The notes: a model not told the origin generated them from the sequence alone. Shown: positions 9,163 to 27,468, counted from the stretch's first letter. The stretch is 64,000 bases of DNA from Phaeotremella fagi (GCA_001599715.1 BCHU01000014.1:496001-560000); one strand, 5' to 3'. A program made the numbers and translations.

Positions 9163-12100
9163 TCATAACCAAAACTTTGACATAGTCGTCGAGAATGTCG
9201 TATGAGCGTAATTCAAAGCTTGCTGACCGACCAATAACAGTTGAGTGGGATCTTTCTCACCAACACGTTTTGGTGGTGCAAAGTAGAATCCTGCTGTCAA
9301 GACGATATATCTATTTCAATGTCAGTTCTTATCCGTGGAAGAAAACGGAGACTTGACTGACGCTAAGATAAGGATACTTCCTCTGTGATAATTACTTCTC
9401 GCTTCTATGTATGTGTAGGTCAACAGGAAGATTGAGAGGATGATAGCGATGACGTCCCAACGTGGGAAGATCAGACTAGTCTGAATCAGTTCTCGAAGGT
9501 TTTCTGATAAGAGCTCTGAACATACGTGAAAGTATCAATTACATCACCCATCTTCTCAGGTCGATAGAAAGCACTGAAAGCCACCATAGCCGGAATCTGG
9601 AGTAGACAAACTTGAAGTGCGTAAGCTGAACCAATCTCCATCCTAAAAAGTCAATTTTTCGTTAAATTTTTGACTTGGCTATACAAATGGGATGGACTCA
9701 CGATAAAGCGATATTTCCATTTAAAGCGAATGACATGGCGTTCATGAATTCCGTCGTGTTGGGTACCAACGCGAATAAAGTTAAACCCAAGAATTTCTCG
9801 TCGATAGCGGAACCTTGTAGAACCACATCAACGACGTCCACCAGGATTTCTATAATCTCAAGTCAGTATAAAGGATCTATGGGTTAGGATATTGACATAC
9901 CTGCAATAACAGCGTAAAGCAGGGTACAGCCCAACAAGACACCAGCACTGACACCACGAGTCCAACTTGGACCTTCATGACCACCATGAGCATCTTCCTC
10001 GTCATCATGACCAGAAGCCATCTTGGTATGTTCAACATTCGAACTTCGCTTAGCACCTGAGCTCATGACGCTTGATTGATGTCGTAAAGCCGAAACAGTA
10101 GCTACAGCCACCGCACGAGTAAAATCTTCAGTCGTAAGTGTACTAGGTAATCTCATCGGTGTCACTTGATCACCTTTGATATCTTGATTAACAGTTTCTA
10201 AAAATGGTGTATATCCAACTGGTAAATTATAATTCCTGCTCGAGACTCGGTCTTGTTCGCTAGCGTTAGCGTTTGATGGCAGTGGTTGATCACGCGAAGG
10301 TCTGGTATCGTTCGTGCTGACAGGTAGAATATTCTGTAGGACTGCTTGAGGTGTCATTCGTTGTTGTAGAGTAGCTTTGTGTGCTGGATGAACAGCCCCT
10401 GTAGGGTTTTCATCAGATTTCATCAATTGCTGGGGATTCTGCCAGATCTGAGAAGCGTGTGTTCGAAGTGAGAACCATAAACCGATAAGATAAGACTTGC
10501 GTGATCAGCTTTAGCTTTCATTTTGTAAACCTACCAAAAGAAGTATGACTGCACAAGAGTACATTAAAGTCTTGACTTGATCTTGATAGAATGGATCGCC
10601 AGATGGATCGGGATGTTCGTAGTAACAATTGCTACATTTCCATTGCCCTCCTTCCATAGTTTCAAATTCGCTAGGTGCTGATACATAAGGTAAATCAGGA
10701 CAGCCGTCGCAGTGAAGTTCAAACTAGTAAATGTCAGTTATATTCTTGTTCGTTACAGCGGTAGCCTATCAACTCACCGATCCGTAAGTTTGATAAAACA
10801 TTGTCGGCGTCAAAGTTCCTATGATGGCCATGATCAACATCGTACTGGTAACACCAGCAGATTTCGCATTAAATTTCTGTTCTTTCCTTTTCAAAGCTCC
10901 CGAACACATACTAACACCAGGCATGAGAAGTACACCAGCCAAGATTGAACCAACGATACTTCCTTCCACCAAACGACCTTTACCTTGAGTGAGTGCGATA
11001 CCGTATAAAATGATTTCGATGATGGAACCGAATGTTGCGTTTATGACTGCACCCATACCGATTGAAGATTGAGCTGAGATAGATGCGACCGCCATTCCTA
11101 TAAAGTATGATAGAGGGATGACTGAAGCTAGAGAAAGGATGAAAATGAGAGCTTGAGAAGCTATGAAAGCTAGTAAGGGAGGTGTTGTAATTCCATGGTG
11201 GTCGTTGTATTCAACAATGGGTAGTAAGATGAATGCGTCCATGATGGTGAAAAATACCAGAGGAAGGAGATTGATGAATAAGATGTTGACACCACCAATA
11301 GTGTATTTATAATATTGTAAACCAACCGCTCTATAAGTACAAAGCAAAACAGTCGAAGTGGGTCCAGAAGTAGGGGCGATTTGACCAGCTGTTAAATGAG
11401 CTCGTTTCATCGTATATCCAGGTGAACCGTTGGAAGAAACGTTAGTTGAAGAATCACCGTTTCCATCGACAGCCTCATGTGGTGTAGGAACAGGAACTTT
11501 TGGTGCCGAACGGAAATTGATTTCAAGTGGTCGAAGATAGAGTAATTCCAATAAAGCCCAAGTGAGTTTAGCCATTGGGATGGTGATGATCATCCCCCAA
11601 CATAGAATACAGATGAACAACATACTGGGAGCGATGATGAAGAAGAACGCTGGCCAATAAACTAATCTGCCAAGGAATTTCGCCCGTTTATTTCTTGGTC
11701 GACGGAACGCTCCTGGTTTCTTGAGAAGGGGCGCGTTCTCATCCATAGACTCGTTGACTAAAGTTTTCAAAGAATCTTTAGCTTTACCTTTGACACTTTG
11801 AGCGAATGAAACAGTAGGTTCACGACGAGCGTAATCTGTGACTCGAACTGTAGATGCGGAAGCGTTAGAATGTGGTTCATCACGAGGTCCAAGTGTCGAC
11901 ATGTTGGGCCTAACAGTGAAAGCTGATGAAGCACTTTCCGAAACTTCTCCATGGTGATGGTGAAGAGATGATGGAGCACTACTGCCGTAACCTTCACCAT
12001 CATCAACGAGATGATTGTTTGCGATATCCTCTAATGAATCTTCATGACCATCCTCCGGCCCACCTTCACCTTCGACATATTTTCCGAATGGCCATCCGAT

Positions 12101-13587
12101 ATACCAAGCTAGTCCTCGAAGGGTTTTTCCATATCCACCTCGACCACCGCCTAATACCTCAGCGAATCCAACGAGTAAAGCAGCGAATAAACAAACTAAA
12201 GCTAGCCACCAACCGAAGATCAGAACCCATAGAATATTGCCGGGAAGCAGATGTCGTTCAGCAGCAGCTGATGGAATATTGTGTAAAGCGGAATCTGCAT
12301 TTCGAGTAACTGAACGTGATTTCTTGTAGAGAGCTGGTTTCCAAATGGGTAAACCAAAGGGATGTTCGATATTAATAGCCTAATGTCAGTCAGTTTCTTG
12401 AATCAGAAACTCACATCTTGTCTATCTCGAAGAGTGACACCTTCGTCACCACCTCCACTACCATCTTCATCCTCATCAGCATCTTCATCGTCATCAGCGT
12501 CTCCATCATCTTCTTCAGCTGTGACCTCCTCAACCACTTCCTGTACGACTTCATCTAACAGACTGGGAGCTCTTTCAACTCTCTCTTCATCATCGTCAAC
12601 AGAGGAGGAAACGATAGACGAAGGTCTTCTTTCATCTGTAGGACTCAGAAGAGGAGTTTCGTCACCATGGAAAGGGGGGAAATAACCTAAACTGCTGATA
12701 TTCCTCCTTTCAACGCTAGGACCTCTTCCAGAAGGTACCCGGGCTTTCGAAACTGATCTCGAACCTATCGTGTTTCCCTGCCCTCCATAAGCTTCATCAG
12801 CAGTTGGTGGACCGGATGGACCAGATAAACCAGGCGTTGTAGGTTCACCACCTTCTTGTCTACGACGTTCTCGTTCTCTTCTAGCTCTTTTACGTTCTTT
12901 TTGACGTTGTTTGACGAGAAGTTCTCCACGATCAACAACTTCAACTACATCGTCTTCATGTCCGTTGTTGGTTGTTGGTATAGGAGGTCGAGCCCTTGAT
13001 ACCGATCTTGAGTTGGCTCCATCTCTATTCAAAGAAGATTGAAATCTGGTCGCACGAGACGGTCGAAGCGTTCCTGTACCCAATCCAACTAAAGCTCTGT
13101 CAGGTGAACCTAGTGCTCCGTACGACGATTGTCCTCTACGATTAGGGTTTCGAGGTGTAGGCTCTGTACTACTTCCAGTTGGATTCTGAGTGTGATAAAA
13201 TGATTCGTAATCGTCGTCAGTAGTTGACATTGATCTGAATGATGCAGCTCTAGGTGAACCGAGTGTACTGAACCTTGTCGAAGGTGAAACATCAGGTTGA
13301 GGTCGATTCTGTCATGTATTGATCAGAGAATTTTCACATGTAAATTCTATTGGGTCACTCACTACATCAACCTCTATCCTTCCAGGTCTACCTTTACCTA
13401 AACTTTGTTGTCTCTGTTGTTGACCATCAACAACGTGTGCTCTTCCTCTTTGTGGATCAGCGAAAGGATCCATTGGTGATTGTGAAGCACTGTTTGATCG
13501 ATTACCACGTATGGTTGGAGTTGGTGAAGATGATTGTTCGATGATTGAATGAGGGTTGATGTTTTTAGATGGATCAGGTTGAGACAT
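9163..13587 (-). CDS. VNX1: vacuolar cation/H+ exchanger, CAX superfamily, VNX1-like
   Basis: Nine exons: 13587-13363, 13308-12415, 12379-10778, 10723-10535, 10447-9901, 9849-9702, 9642-9526, 9475-9362 and 9310-9163, joining to 1327 residues. The long N-terminus (about 370 residues) is polar and ends in an acidic run. A segment with KPALYKKSRSVTRNAD leads into the first membrane helices. Two CAX repeats follow: one around residues 760-850 with the motif NATFGSIIEIILYGIAL, and a C-terminal half with PNTTEFMNAMSFALNG; both carry the acidic residue expected for ion binding. Between the halves lie a Cys-containing insert and a cytosolic loop of about 200 residues with His/Asp-rich sequence. The layout matches the fungal VNX1 group of low-affinity vacuolar monovalent-cation/H+ antiporters more than the short VCX1 calcium exchangers. 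Ion choice is inferred. Confidence 0.85.
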
Positions 13588-13949
13588 GTTGTTGTTGTGG
13601 TTGATGTTGGCTAAATGAATGAATGCTTGTTAAGGTTTCAGGATATTTAACTTGTACGATAATATGATTGAATTGAGTTGGAGAAGTCGCGTTCAGTGGT
13701 TGCGATATAAATAGTCGTGTATATGATCTTCTCTACGAGTGATATCTATCTATCTAATTAATGTAATCTATCTAATCTGAACATGATAATAGTATAAGGA
13801 GAAGAAGAAGAAGATGACCAAGGGGGGATGAGTTATATATAGGAGAGAAAGGGGGTACATAAGCATACCGAGATCACGTGATAAACAGCAATGCTTCTTG
13901 AGCTTACATTCATCCACTCACTCGTCTCTACATCCACCAACCACCCACA
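13588..13949. promoter_or_regulatory. divergent promoter region
   Basis: 362 bases shared by the exchanger (minus) and the zinc-finger gene (plus). It contains a run of CTAT/CTAA-type tetranucleotides at 13745-13778 and an AG-rich tract near 13798-13815. No TATA box stands out clearly. Confidence 0.4.
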
Positions 13950-15561
13950 ATGCCAACAGGTTACAGATTAGAAGTATCTCCTTCAAACAGAGCCGGTTGT
14001 GTAGGTAAGTATCCATCTTACCACTACACACTTCTAACCACACCACAGGTCCAAAACCATGTAAAGGTACGAAAATCATGAAAGGTGAATTAAGAGTCGG
14101 AACCTGGGTCGAAATCATGGGTAACGGTGCATTCAAATGGAGACATTGGGGATGTACGTTGAGGATCATTTCCTTTTTTTGTTGTTTTTAATTCTGATAA
14201 AAACGGTTGTTTAGGTACGACACCCAAAATCATTTCTAATTTGAAAGAATCTTTTGATGAGGTCACTGAACTTGATGGTTGTAAGTAGCGACGAATGGCC
14301 TTAACAGTGTTTATATACTGATTGTTCATATAGACGATGAGATCCCGTGAGTTCTAACGCTTCCGCTATGGGATGAATGGGAAGCTTACAGGAAACAGTG
14401 AAAACTATCAACAAAAAGTTGCGAAAGCCTGGGAAGTCGGTAGTGGTAAGTCGTCCAACCCGATTCTCATATTTCCATTGACTGAGAAAACGATATTTCC
14501 CTAGTTGATGAAGAGGATATCCCTGAATCAGCTAAGAAACCACCAGTTGAAGAAGGTGAAGAGGGAGAAGGTCGTGAACCCTCAACTAGTCCAGTTAAGA
14601 AGACTAAGAAATCAAAAGTTGACGATGACAACGAGGAAGTTAAAGAGAAGAAAGTTAAACCTAAGAAGGTGATTCCGTTCGTGTCTTTTACAAACAATAT
14701 ATCCATTGACAATTTCATGCTAGCCACGAGTTAAGAAGGAAATCGTCAAATCTGAATCTGAGGATGAAGGAGATCTGACTCCAATGAGCGAAGATGAGAA
14801 ACCGATCAAGAAGGTCAGTTATCGCCCAACTATCGATGGAAGAGTAACTGAAATCAAACCTTGGAAATAGAGTAAAAAATCCAAATCCGTCAAAGAGGAA
14901 CCAGTTGAAGAGGAGGAATTGCCCAAGAAGGTCAGTTTAACCAGGAATATCATAAGATCCAGAAAACTGATAACATCATCAGAAGTCAGCTAAAAAAGCT
15001 AAGAATGCTGTTAAAGAAGAACCGGAGGATGTAATTGATGAGAAACCGATCAAGAAGGTGAGGCAATTGTTAAATTCGTCATACCAGACGCTGACCACTC
15101 GTGTATAGGGAAAGAAACCAAAGGTACATTAACAAAACGTCATTGAAATACAACAACCGCTAAATAATCTTAGGTCAAGGAAGAACCCGAAATCGAAGAT
15201 GAGAAACCTCAACCTCAACCGAAACCTACAACCAAAGTCAAATCCAAAAAAGTCAAAAAGGAATCATCTGAATTATCAGAACCCGAGGTAAGCTCTAACG
15301 TCAAATTATCATCCACAAACGAGATCGGTATTGAATCCCAGACGGACAGGTCGAAACTAAACCAACGGTCGGAAGGAAAAGTAAAAGAAGTACTAAGACT
15401 ACTAAAAATCTTAAAGACGATTCATCGGATTTATCAGAGGAAGAGGAGGAGGATGTCAAGGTAAGTTCAAGGTTCAAGTTCAAGTTTCGAACACTGGGAT
15501 ATGCATGTTGATCTATTTGATTTTTTAGCCACCTAGTAAGAAAACCAAATCTAGAAAATAA
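13950..15561 (+). CDS. PARP-type zinc-finger protein with a Lys/Glu-rich tail
   Basis: Thirteen exons (13950-14004, 14049-14153, 14215-14280, 14334-14346, 14399-14445, 14505-14668, 14724-14813, 14871-14930, 14983-15057, 15109-15123, 15174-15287, 15350-15460, 15529-15561) give 315 residues. The N-terminal 60 residues are a PARP-type zinc finger: Cys17, Cys23, His51 and Cys54, with the typical Trp/His spacing before the last Cys. Such fingers bind nicked or broken DNA ends. There is no PARP catalytic domain. The rest is charged and disordered, built of Lys- and Glu-rich segments, and probably nuclear. Exons 7 to 13 all start in phase 0 and two (13 and 15 bases) are micro-exons, so the tail looks assembled from interchangeable blocks. 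A role in DNA-break sensing or chromatin is inferred from the finger only. Confidence 0.82.
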
Positions 15562-16279
15562 TCTTTGGGAAGGGTGCGGATGGATCGGTAGTCATGGTGA
15601 TGGGGCTTGGAAAATGGGATCAGTTATTTTGGGATTAGAGGATGAGAATCGGTGATTGCGGATTAACCATAATATATATCAGGAATTGGAATTGGGAAGG
15701 GAACTAGGAATCGGGATACAACAACAACATATATGGCTCTAAAGAGATAAAAGAAAAGAATCGTAACGAATTGAATAATGTTATATAACGAAATGGTTTT
15801 CAGATAGATATTTATGCAAAACAAATCTCATGTACTCAACCTTACAAACCCTTCGGGTGTGTTCTTTCTCATTGATTAGTAAACGAATCCTCTGGGCACA
15901 AATTGATAATAAAGAAAAAAAATATTCCATCAAAAATCCACAAATATAAAAAGATAATAAAAAGAAGACCAAAAAAAGAAAAACACACGAGGAAAAATCA
16001 CAAATTCACAAAAAATCACAAACAATCCAACACCCAGAATAAAAACTCCCCAAAAGAGACAAATGATCTTTTGTAATCAAGAATCCAGGAAATCTAAGGT
16101 AAATTTAATTTGTATTGTTTTAACTTGTTTTTTATATATAAGAAGCACGAAAGGGGTGAGGGTGAAGGAATCTAACATAGGGGAGGGATTAGAGAGTTTT
16201 TTTGAAATATAAGCTGTATAGAGAAATAAAATTGAAAAACTAGAAAAAAGTGAGAGATCAGATATTTAGAAAGGAGGTT
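15562..16279. other. convergent AT-rich 3' region
   Basis: About 720 bases between two stop codons. It is strongly A-rich on the plus strand from 15900 to 16240, with many A-tracts. No gene is seen; an open frame on the minus strand there is low-complexity. Confidence 0.5.
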
Positions 16280-18156
16280 TTACTTGGATTTATCCTTTGG
16301 TGAGAAAGTAGCTTTGATCTAAAGAAACAAGAGTCAGTAACGAAACATATCTCATAAATGGCCTCGACACCCACTTTAGCGAAGAAACTTGATTTTCTCT
16401 TTCTAACGTCTGAACCGTTAGTTGATTCTTTGTGATGTCCAGAAACAGGTTTAACGGGTGTTGAAGCTGGTGTCGAGTTGATGCTGGCAGGTGTAGGAGC
16501 CGATGTCGGGGTGACGACAGTTTTTGATGGAGTCGATGGAGCTTCTTTCGTTGGTGGAGCTGGGGCTTTGGGTTCTGCGATGGCTGCTACTGGGACTGCT
16601 GGGACGACTGGAGCTGCAGCTGGAGCTGCTGGGGTCGGGGTTGCAACAGCGACTGGAGCTGGAGCTGCAGATTCGATTTTTGTTTCACCGACTTCCTTAG
16701 CTTCTTTAGCTGAAACAGCGGGATCTGAACCAACGACTTCAGCAGCGGTATCCTTGTTTTCGATAGCGTCCAAAGATCTGTCCTTTGTGATATCCTTTTC
16801 GGTGAGATTAGTGATAACAGGTCCTGGAACGTGAGTGTGGTTGAAGGCGTTATCGACTTGAGCTGGGATATCGTGTTTGATTTCTGTTGGGACTTGCTTT
16901 TCGATAGTGTCAAGGGTTGATGGTGCGACTGAAGCTACGAGAAAATTTTTGTTAATATTCCAATTCTGTTTGACTATACGTGTTACTTACTAACTGGGAC
17001 AGAACCGTTTGGTAAAGGAATAGCAGCTTGAGCAGGTGGAGTTTCCAATTTCAATTCCTTAGTCTTTTCCTCCAAAGCGGCAACAGCAGAAGCGGGAGGA
17101 GCGACGCCAACAGGTGAAGTAGTGTCCGACTCGGCGTCAACTTTCGTTAAAGAGTTGACATCGATACCTTGAGCCTTAGCTTCGTCGATAGAGATCTATT
17201 GCAAGAGAGAGAGAGAGGTTCAGTCTTATCGTCGACACAGCAATAAACTCCCACTTACAGGTGCTGAATGGGTCAAATCGATTCCAGTAGCTTTTTCAAC
17301 TGCAACAGCGGCAGTTCCAGCGACAGCACCTAAAGCTCCAAGGGCAGCAGCACCATAAGCGACAGCGGAGGCCGAGATGGAATGAACAGTCTCCTCTGTG
17401 GAAGTAGTAGCAGGCGAAGCAACACCGATGGGTGTAGTAGCTGCAGTTTTCTCGAGTACCTCAGGTGTAGGTTCAACGGTAGCTGGAACTTCGGTGGTGG
17501 TAGCTGCAACAGGAACAATTGGGGTTGAAACAACAGCAGCACCTAGAGTTGGTGAGCCGGTCGAAGCTGCTGACGGGGCAGATGCAGAAAGTAAAGTCTC
17601 AGGTTCGATCTCTTTGGTGCTGGTGGTAGTCGGAGCTGGGGTATCGGTCGTTGTGGAAGGTGGAACTTCGGTTGGTTCGGTGACTGCTGCTGTGGTGGTT
17701 GTTGATTCGAGAGGGGCTGGTGGAGCTGTATAGACGTTGTTCATGTTACCAGCGGCGTCTGGTGTTTATCAGTCAACACGGTCATTTCATTCAGAGATGA
17801 AATCAAAGACATACCCCATTCTTTAGCTTCGTCTTCACGGACTTTCCATTCTAATCACGAAGATCAGTCATGAACCTTGCGTCAAAATTGTACTATTACT
17901 CACCACCATCAACGACATATTTGAAAGCCTGTTTCTCGCCCCAGGGTAAAGGGATCTCAGCGGAGAAACTCCCATCAGCCTGTTTATGTAGAGGAGTAGC
18001 GTCTCCTGACCAACTGTTGAAACCTCCTGCTACGAATACCTGGTGGGTTGAATTGATGAATTGGTTGATTAGCCTCAGTTGTCAAGTGGGTTGGTTTGAT
18101 AGACTTACGGTTTGTGGACCTACACCCCAAGTGAAAGTTGCTAGATGATGAGACAT
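16280..18156 (-). CDS. CBM48 (AMPK-type glycogen-binding) protein of the CRP1/MDG1 type
   Basis: Seven exons: 18156-18109, 18039-17904, 17850-17815, 17758-17259, 17195-16991, 16934-16375 and 16318-16280, joining to 507 residues. Residues about 5-85 form a family-48 carbohydrate-binding module, visible as TWGVGPQTVFVAGGFNSW, the DGSFSAEI strand and KYVVDGEW. Yeast CRP1 and MDG1 share this layout: an N-terminal CBM48 followed by a long disordered region. Here that region is about 420 residues of Ala, Pro, Thr, Val and Glu repeats, interrupted by an Ala/Gly-rich stretch near residue 210. Enzymatic activity is not expected. Roles known for yeast relatives (cruciform DNA binding, mating signalling) may not carry over. 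Confidence 0.8.
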
Positions 18157-18160
18157 TGTG

Positions 18161-18215
18161 AGTGGGTGAGTGGGTGGATGGATGGGTAGATGGATGGATG
18201 GATGATAGATTGGAT
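18161..18215. repeat. GGAT/GGTGAGT microsatellite in the CBM48 5' leader
   Basis: Just upstream of the CBM48 start codon (on the plus strand) lie three GTGAGTGG-type units followed by about eight imperfect GGAT units. It is in the presumed 5' untranslated region. Confidence 0.6.
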
Positions 18216-18419
18216 GTGAAGTGAAAAGAGAAAGAAAAGAGAGAATGAATTAATTGATTTGAAAGAGAAGACAGAGAAGACAGTACATTAACTGCATTGA
18301 GAGCGGGATCAAATTTATTTACACTAGAGATCTACCTCTACCTTTTCACTTTTCACTTCCCCAAAAGGGAGGTTACGTGGCGATGACGTAGTACGTAGTA
18401 CTGTCTACCACGTGGTAAA

Positions 18420-23871
<5,452 letters not shown>

Positions 23872-24211
23872 TGTTTGATATAACAATGTGATCTGCTGTT
23901 CTTGAAGATGCAGCGAAGCCAACCCCCCTTCTATGTTCTAATGAGGTGGTAAGATCCAAGAGAAGATAAGAGATGAGGAATAAAACAAAGTACAAAGACC
24001 TATTTGTGTCTTGTCTGCCTTATAAATCCTGAGTCAACCTGGACCTCCACTCACCCGGCACGGAGTAAGCCGAGTATTTGACTGTAAATTTATTAACGGA
24101 ATCAAATATTTAGGTGGAGTCAAGTGCGAAGTTAAATTTGTTGATGACGCTCAGAGTGTTAGATTTATTATCCTTTCACTTCTCTCAACAACATCCAATA
24201 TCATTCTCACG
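23872..24211. promoter_or_regulatory. divergent promoter region
   Basis: 340 bases shared by the ABC transporter (minus) and the NOP15-like gene (plus). No clear TATA box or repeat is seen. Confidence 0.4.
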
Positions 24212-26316
24212 ATGGCCAAACCATCATCCAAGACACAAACCAAACCATCCTCAACAAAACCTAAATCATCAACCAAAAAATCAACTAAACAGAACGAATC
24301 AACAGCATTAGAGAACGTTTCCTCAACAATTCAATCAGCTGCTGAAGTTGCTGGTAAAACAGCATCAGAAATTGCTTCGTCTGTCTCGAAAGCTGTTGAC
24401 GTAGCTACTGGTCTCTTACTCGATGAAGGTGGATCAGTCACACCGGCTCCTGTCTCAACGGTCATCAACGACAACGTCGATGTTCCTGTTCTAAAGAAGA
24501 AGGCTGGTAAAGCTGCTAAAGCAGCTACGACGAAGGGTGAAGAGATTGTCGAAAGCGCCGTCGAATCAACTAAACCACTGAAAGGAAAAGCCGCCAAAGC
24601 AGCTAAAGAAGCTCAAGACAAGATCGAATCTGTTGTAGAAGAAAAGACAGGGGTTGACGTTAAAACCGTCAAGGGGAAAGCAGGTAAAGCGGCCAAAAAC
24701 GCTCAATCAACAATCAACTCAGCTATCGAAACTGCTCAACCTGAAATCGAAAAAATCGTCGAATCCACCAAACCAACAGCTAAAAAGGCAGGTAAAACAG
24801 CTAAAGATGCTGTTGAACCTATCACCAACCCTAAAAAACGTAAAGTCGCCGAAGATTTCTTCACCAACGCCGAAGAGAAGGTTGTCAAAGTTCTTGGTGA
24901 AGTTGCTGGTAAAGTTGGTGAAGTTTTAGAGGGTGTTGTTAAGGATTTCGGGGAAGCTAGTGGATTGACGTCTGAGGAGGTAGTTGAGAAGGGTAAGAAG
25001 GCTGTTAAAGGTGCTAAGAAGGTTGTTGAGGATTCTATTGATGAGATCGAAGGACCAGCTAAGAAGAAGGCTAAACAAGCTGAAGAAGCTGTTGAAGGTG
25101 TTAAGGTTGCTGCGACTAAGAAGGGAAAGAAGGCTGTTGGTGCTGTCGAAGAGACCGTTGAGAGTGCAAAGGAACCGGTCAAAACAGCTGTTAAAAAGGG
25201 AAAGAAGGTGGTAGAGGATACCGAAAAGGTCGTTGAAGAGGTCAAAGAGACCGGTAAAAGAAAAGCCAAATCAGCTTTGAAAGAGGTCGAAGAAACCGCC
25301 GAACCAACCAAGAAGAAAGCTAAATCTACCATCGAAAAGGCAACGAAAACCGCTGAACCAATCATCGAGAAAGGTAAAAAAGTTGCCAAAAAGGTTGTTG
25401 AAGAGGTTGAAAGTGAAGCTGAAGATTTCATTCACGGTTTCAGTTCTTCGGATGGAGGAGCGGATTCTTCAGATGATGAATCTGATGCTGAGGATCTGGC
25501 TATCAAGGCAGCTGGAAAGAAAATCGATATGGGTTCATTACCTATGGTAGCTAAGGATGATAAGAGCATTCAGGCGAGATTGAAGAAAGCAGCTAAAAAG
25601 AAGGTGAGTACATCGTGACGGTCAATGGTGGTAAAAGCTGAAATTGTAAATGTAGGACGGTAAGAAGGGTACCATTTTCTTAGGTAGAATTCCTCATGGT
25701 TTCTACGAAGACGAGATGAAAGAGTATTTCTCTCAATTCGGGGACGTCACCAGAGTTCGTTTGGCGAGAAATCGTAAAGTAAGTTGCAAATTCCCTCTCA
25801 ACCAAACCTGATCTCACAACCAATTTTAGACCGGTGCATCAAAACACTACGCCTATATTGAATTATCGTCCAACAGCGTAGCTGAAATCGTTGCTGAAAC
25901 AATGAACAATTACCTTCTTATGGGTCACTTGCTGAAATGCAACGTAAGCAAATGATCTCAATTTCACCGAAGCTTTAAACTCACGCCTTCGTGTCTAATA
26001 GGTTATCCCACCTGATGATGTTCATCCAGAACTTTGGGTTGGTGCAAACAAGAAATTCCGACCTATCCCCAGAGCAAGAGTTGAGAAAGCTCGTCAAGAC
26101 AAGGTAAGTCCAACGTCCCCCTTTGAATTTTAATCTGATTACATGTTTAGTCTCGAACTGAAGAGGAACAAGATAAAGCAAATAAAAAAGTTTTAGAGAA
26201 ACAAGATAAAAGACGTAAAGCTATTAAAGATGCTGGTATCGACTACGATTTCGAGGGTCATGTGAGTGGTCACAGATGTTATAAAAACAAAGACTAACGC
26301 AATGTCTCAGGAGTAA
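24212..26316 (+). CDS. NOP15: NOP15/NIFK-type ribosome assembly factor with a long Lys/Ala-rich N-terminus
   Basis: Six exons (24212-25603, 25656-25778, 25830-25943, 26002-26103, 26151-26261, 26311-26316) give 615 residues. Residues about 466-545 are one RRM: RNP2 IFLGRIP, and RNP1-like KHYAYIEL. The sequence after it ([25 protein letters not shown]) is the conserved C-terminal extension of the Nop15/NIFK family, which binds the ITS2 region of pre-60S particles in the nucleolus. Yeast Nop15 is only about 220 residues. The extra 460 residues here are a single exon of repeated helical Lys-, Ala-, Glu- and Val-rich segments with recurring KGKKAV-like units, then an acidic Ser/Asp patch. That region resembles histone H1 tails in composition. 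The last exon codes only Glu and the stop. Confidence 0.88.
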
Positions 26317-27048
26317 TCGCCGTCTCTCTCTCTTTCAATCAACCCACTTTAAGGTTAGAGATCAATTCGAGTATAATTGGTGATGATTTCAAATTCAAAA
26401 TCCTCCTTTAACTTTCCTAGTGGTTTCATCATAGTGTTTTAATTATTTTATGTTCATGACTATCATTCAGTAAACAGTCTCGCTTTCAGATGCAGAATTT
26501 CATACCCAAACTCGAAAGTGGCAAAACAGCAAAACTGTGGCACGAAGCATTACTTTTTAGTACACAAGCCAAAAAAATAAAAGACTTGCACGGGCACTGT
26601 CATAAATACTTGGCCCCCATTGCAAGAAGTTTGACAACGAAGAAATGACGTACATAATGGGCTTCTCATTCTTTCGGGAAATCCTTCAAGCCAAAAAAAT
26701 CAAACCAGATCCTTTCTATCACATCTCACAAGCCATGCCTCTTTTGATTTCCAGCTCCACAGGAGTAAAATCAAACCAGTTTCAATTTAATTTATCTTTT
26801 GTGGAGCTGAATTTATTTTATCGAGTCAATTTATCTTGTTATCCTTTGATCCAAATTCTTTCTGGCGTGTTCGATGTTATCTTCCTTTCATTTAACGCTC
26901 CGACGAGTCATTGGAAAAAAAGACAGATAAAAGTGGAGATTTTTTGGGGATTTCTCTCTTTTTCTTTTTCCCCAAGATTTACTTCAAAGTAAAAATTTTC
27001 TTTGAATACTTCTATATCACCAAGAACCAATAGATTCATCTCACTACC
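26317..27048. other. intergenic
   Basis: About 730 bases separating the conserved block from the accessory block. It is AT-rich in its last 300 bases. A 115-codon open frame at 26645-26992 is hydrophobic and low-complexity, with no support as a gene. Confidence 0.45.
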
Positions 27049-27468
27049 ATGACTGAAAAGTCAAGTCAACCTACCAACAACTCGTCTCTCGGTCAATCAG
27101 CCCCACTCACCGGAGAGAACTTCAAGAAGCTGTATGATTTGATGATCAGTGATACATGCGCCAGATACGACGAATCAATTATTCCTTTGCTTAGTCATTT
27201 CCAAGACAATTGTTCAATTTCTTGTCCCGATCTCAGTTCTATTCCTACAAAATTCCAGGGTCGACATACCGGATGTGAGATGGAGCTTACTCAAGACATT
27301 AGGGATGAGATTCAGAAAGAAAGTATAAGTTGTGCTTTACATAATGGGAGAAAAGAGCAGATTAAGGAGGCTGTCAAAAGGGTCATCGATCGAATCTCGA
27401 GAGATATACAAACAGAAGAGTGGAACTCACTCCAAGAGAGTCGAAAGGAGACTGGAGGTACTTGTTGA
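27049..27468 (+). CDS. small unknown protein, distant member of the local PTxF module family
   Basis: Intronless, 139 residues, ATG in a good ACCATG context after a pyrimidine-rich leader. Polar Ser/Asn/Gln-rich start, then a helix-rich body with Cys residues (DTCARY, NCSISCPD) and a segment reading IPTKF followed by an E-L-x3-I run. The placement of IPTKF before the acidic Leu/Ile run matches the three better members at 29101, 29944 and 33343, although without the Cys-Pro pair. No signal peptide or known domain. I call homology weak and based on pattern only. Confidence 0.55.
   Translation: MTEKSSQPTNNSSLGQSAPLTGENFKKLYDLMISDTCARYDESIIPLLSHFQDNCSISCPDLSSIPTKFQGRHTGCEMELTQDIRDEIQKESISCALHNGRKEQIKEAVKRVIDRISRDIQTEEWNSLQESRKETGGTC

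Noticed and set aside
16478..16834. Gly/Ala-rich open frame on the plus strand
   Set aside because: Shadow of the low-complexity Ala/Pro-rich exon of the CBM48 gene on the other strand.
24736..25431. A 231-codon antisense open frame inside NOP15
   Set aside because: Mirror of the repetitive Lys/Ala exon; its Ser/Thr/Phe composition is what the complement of that repeat gives.
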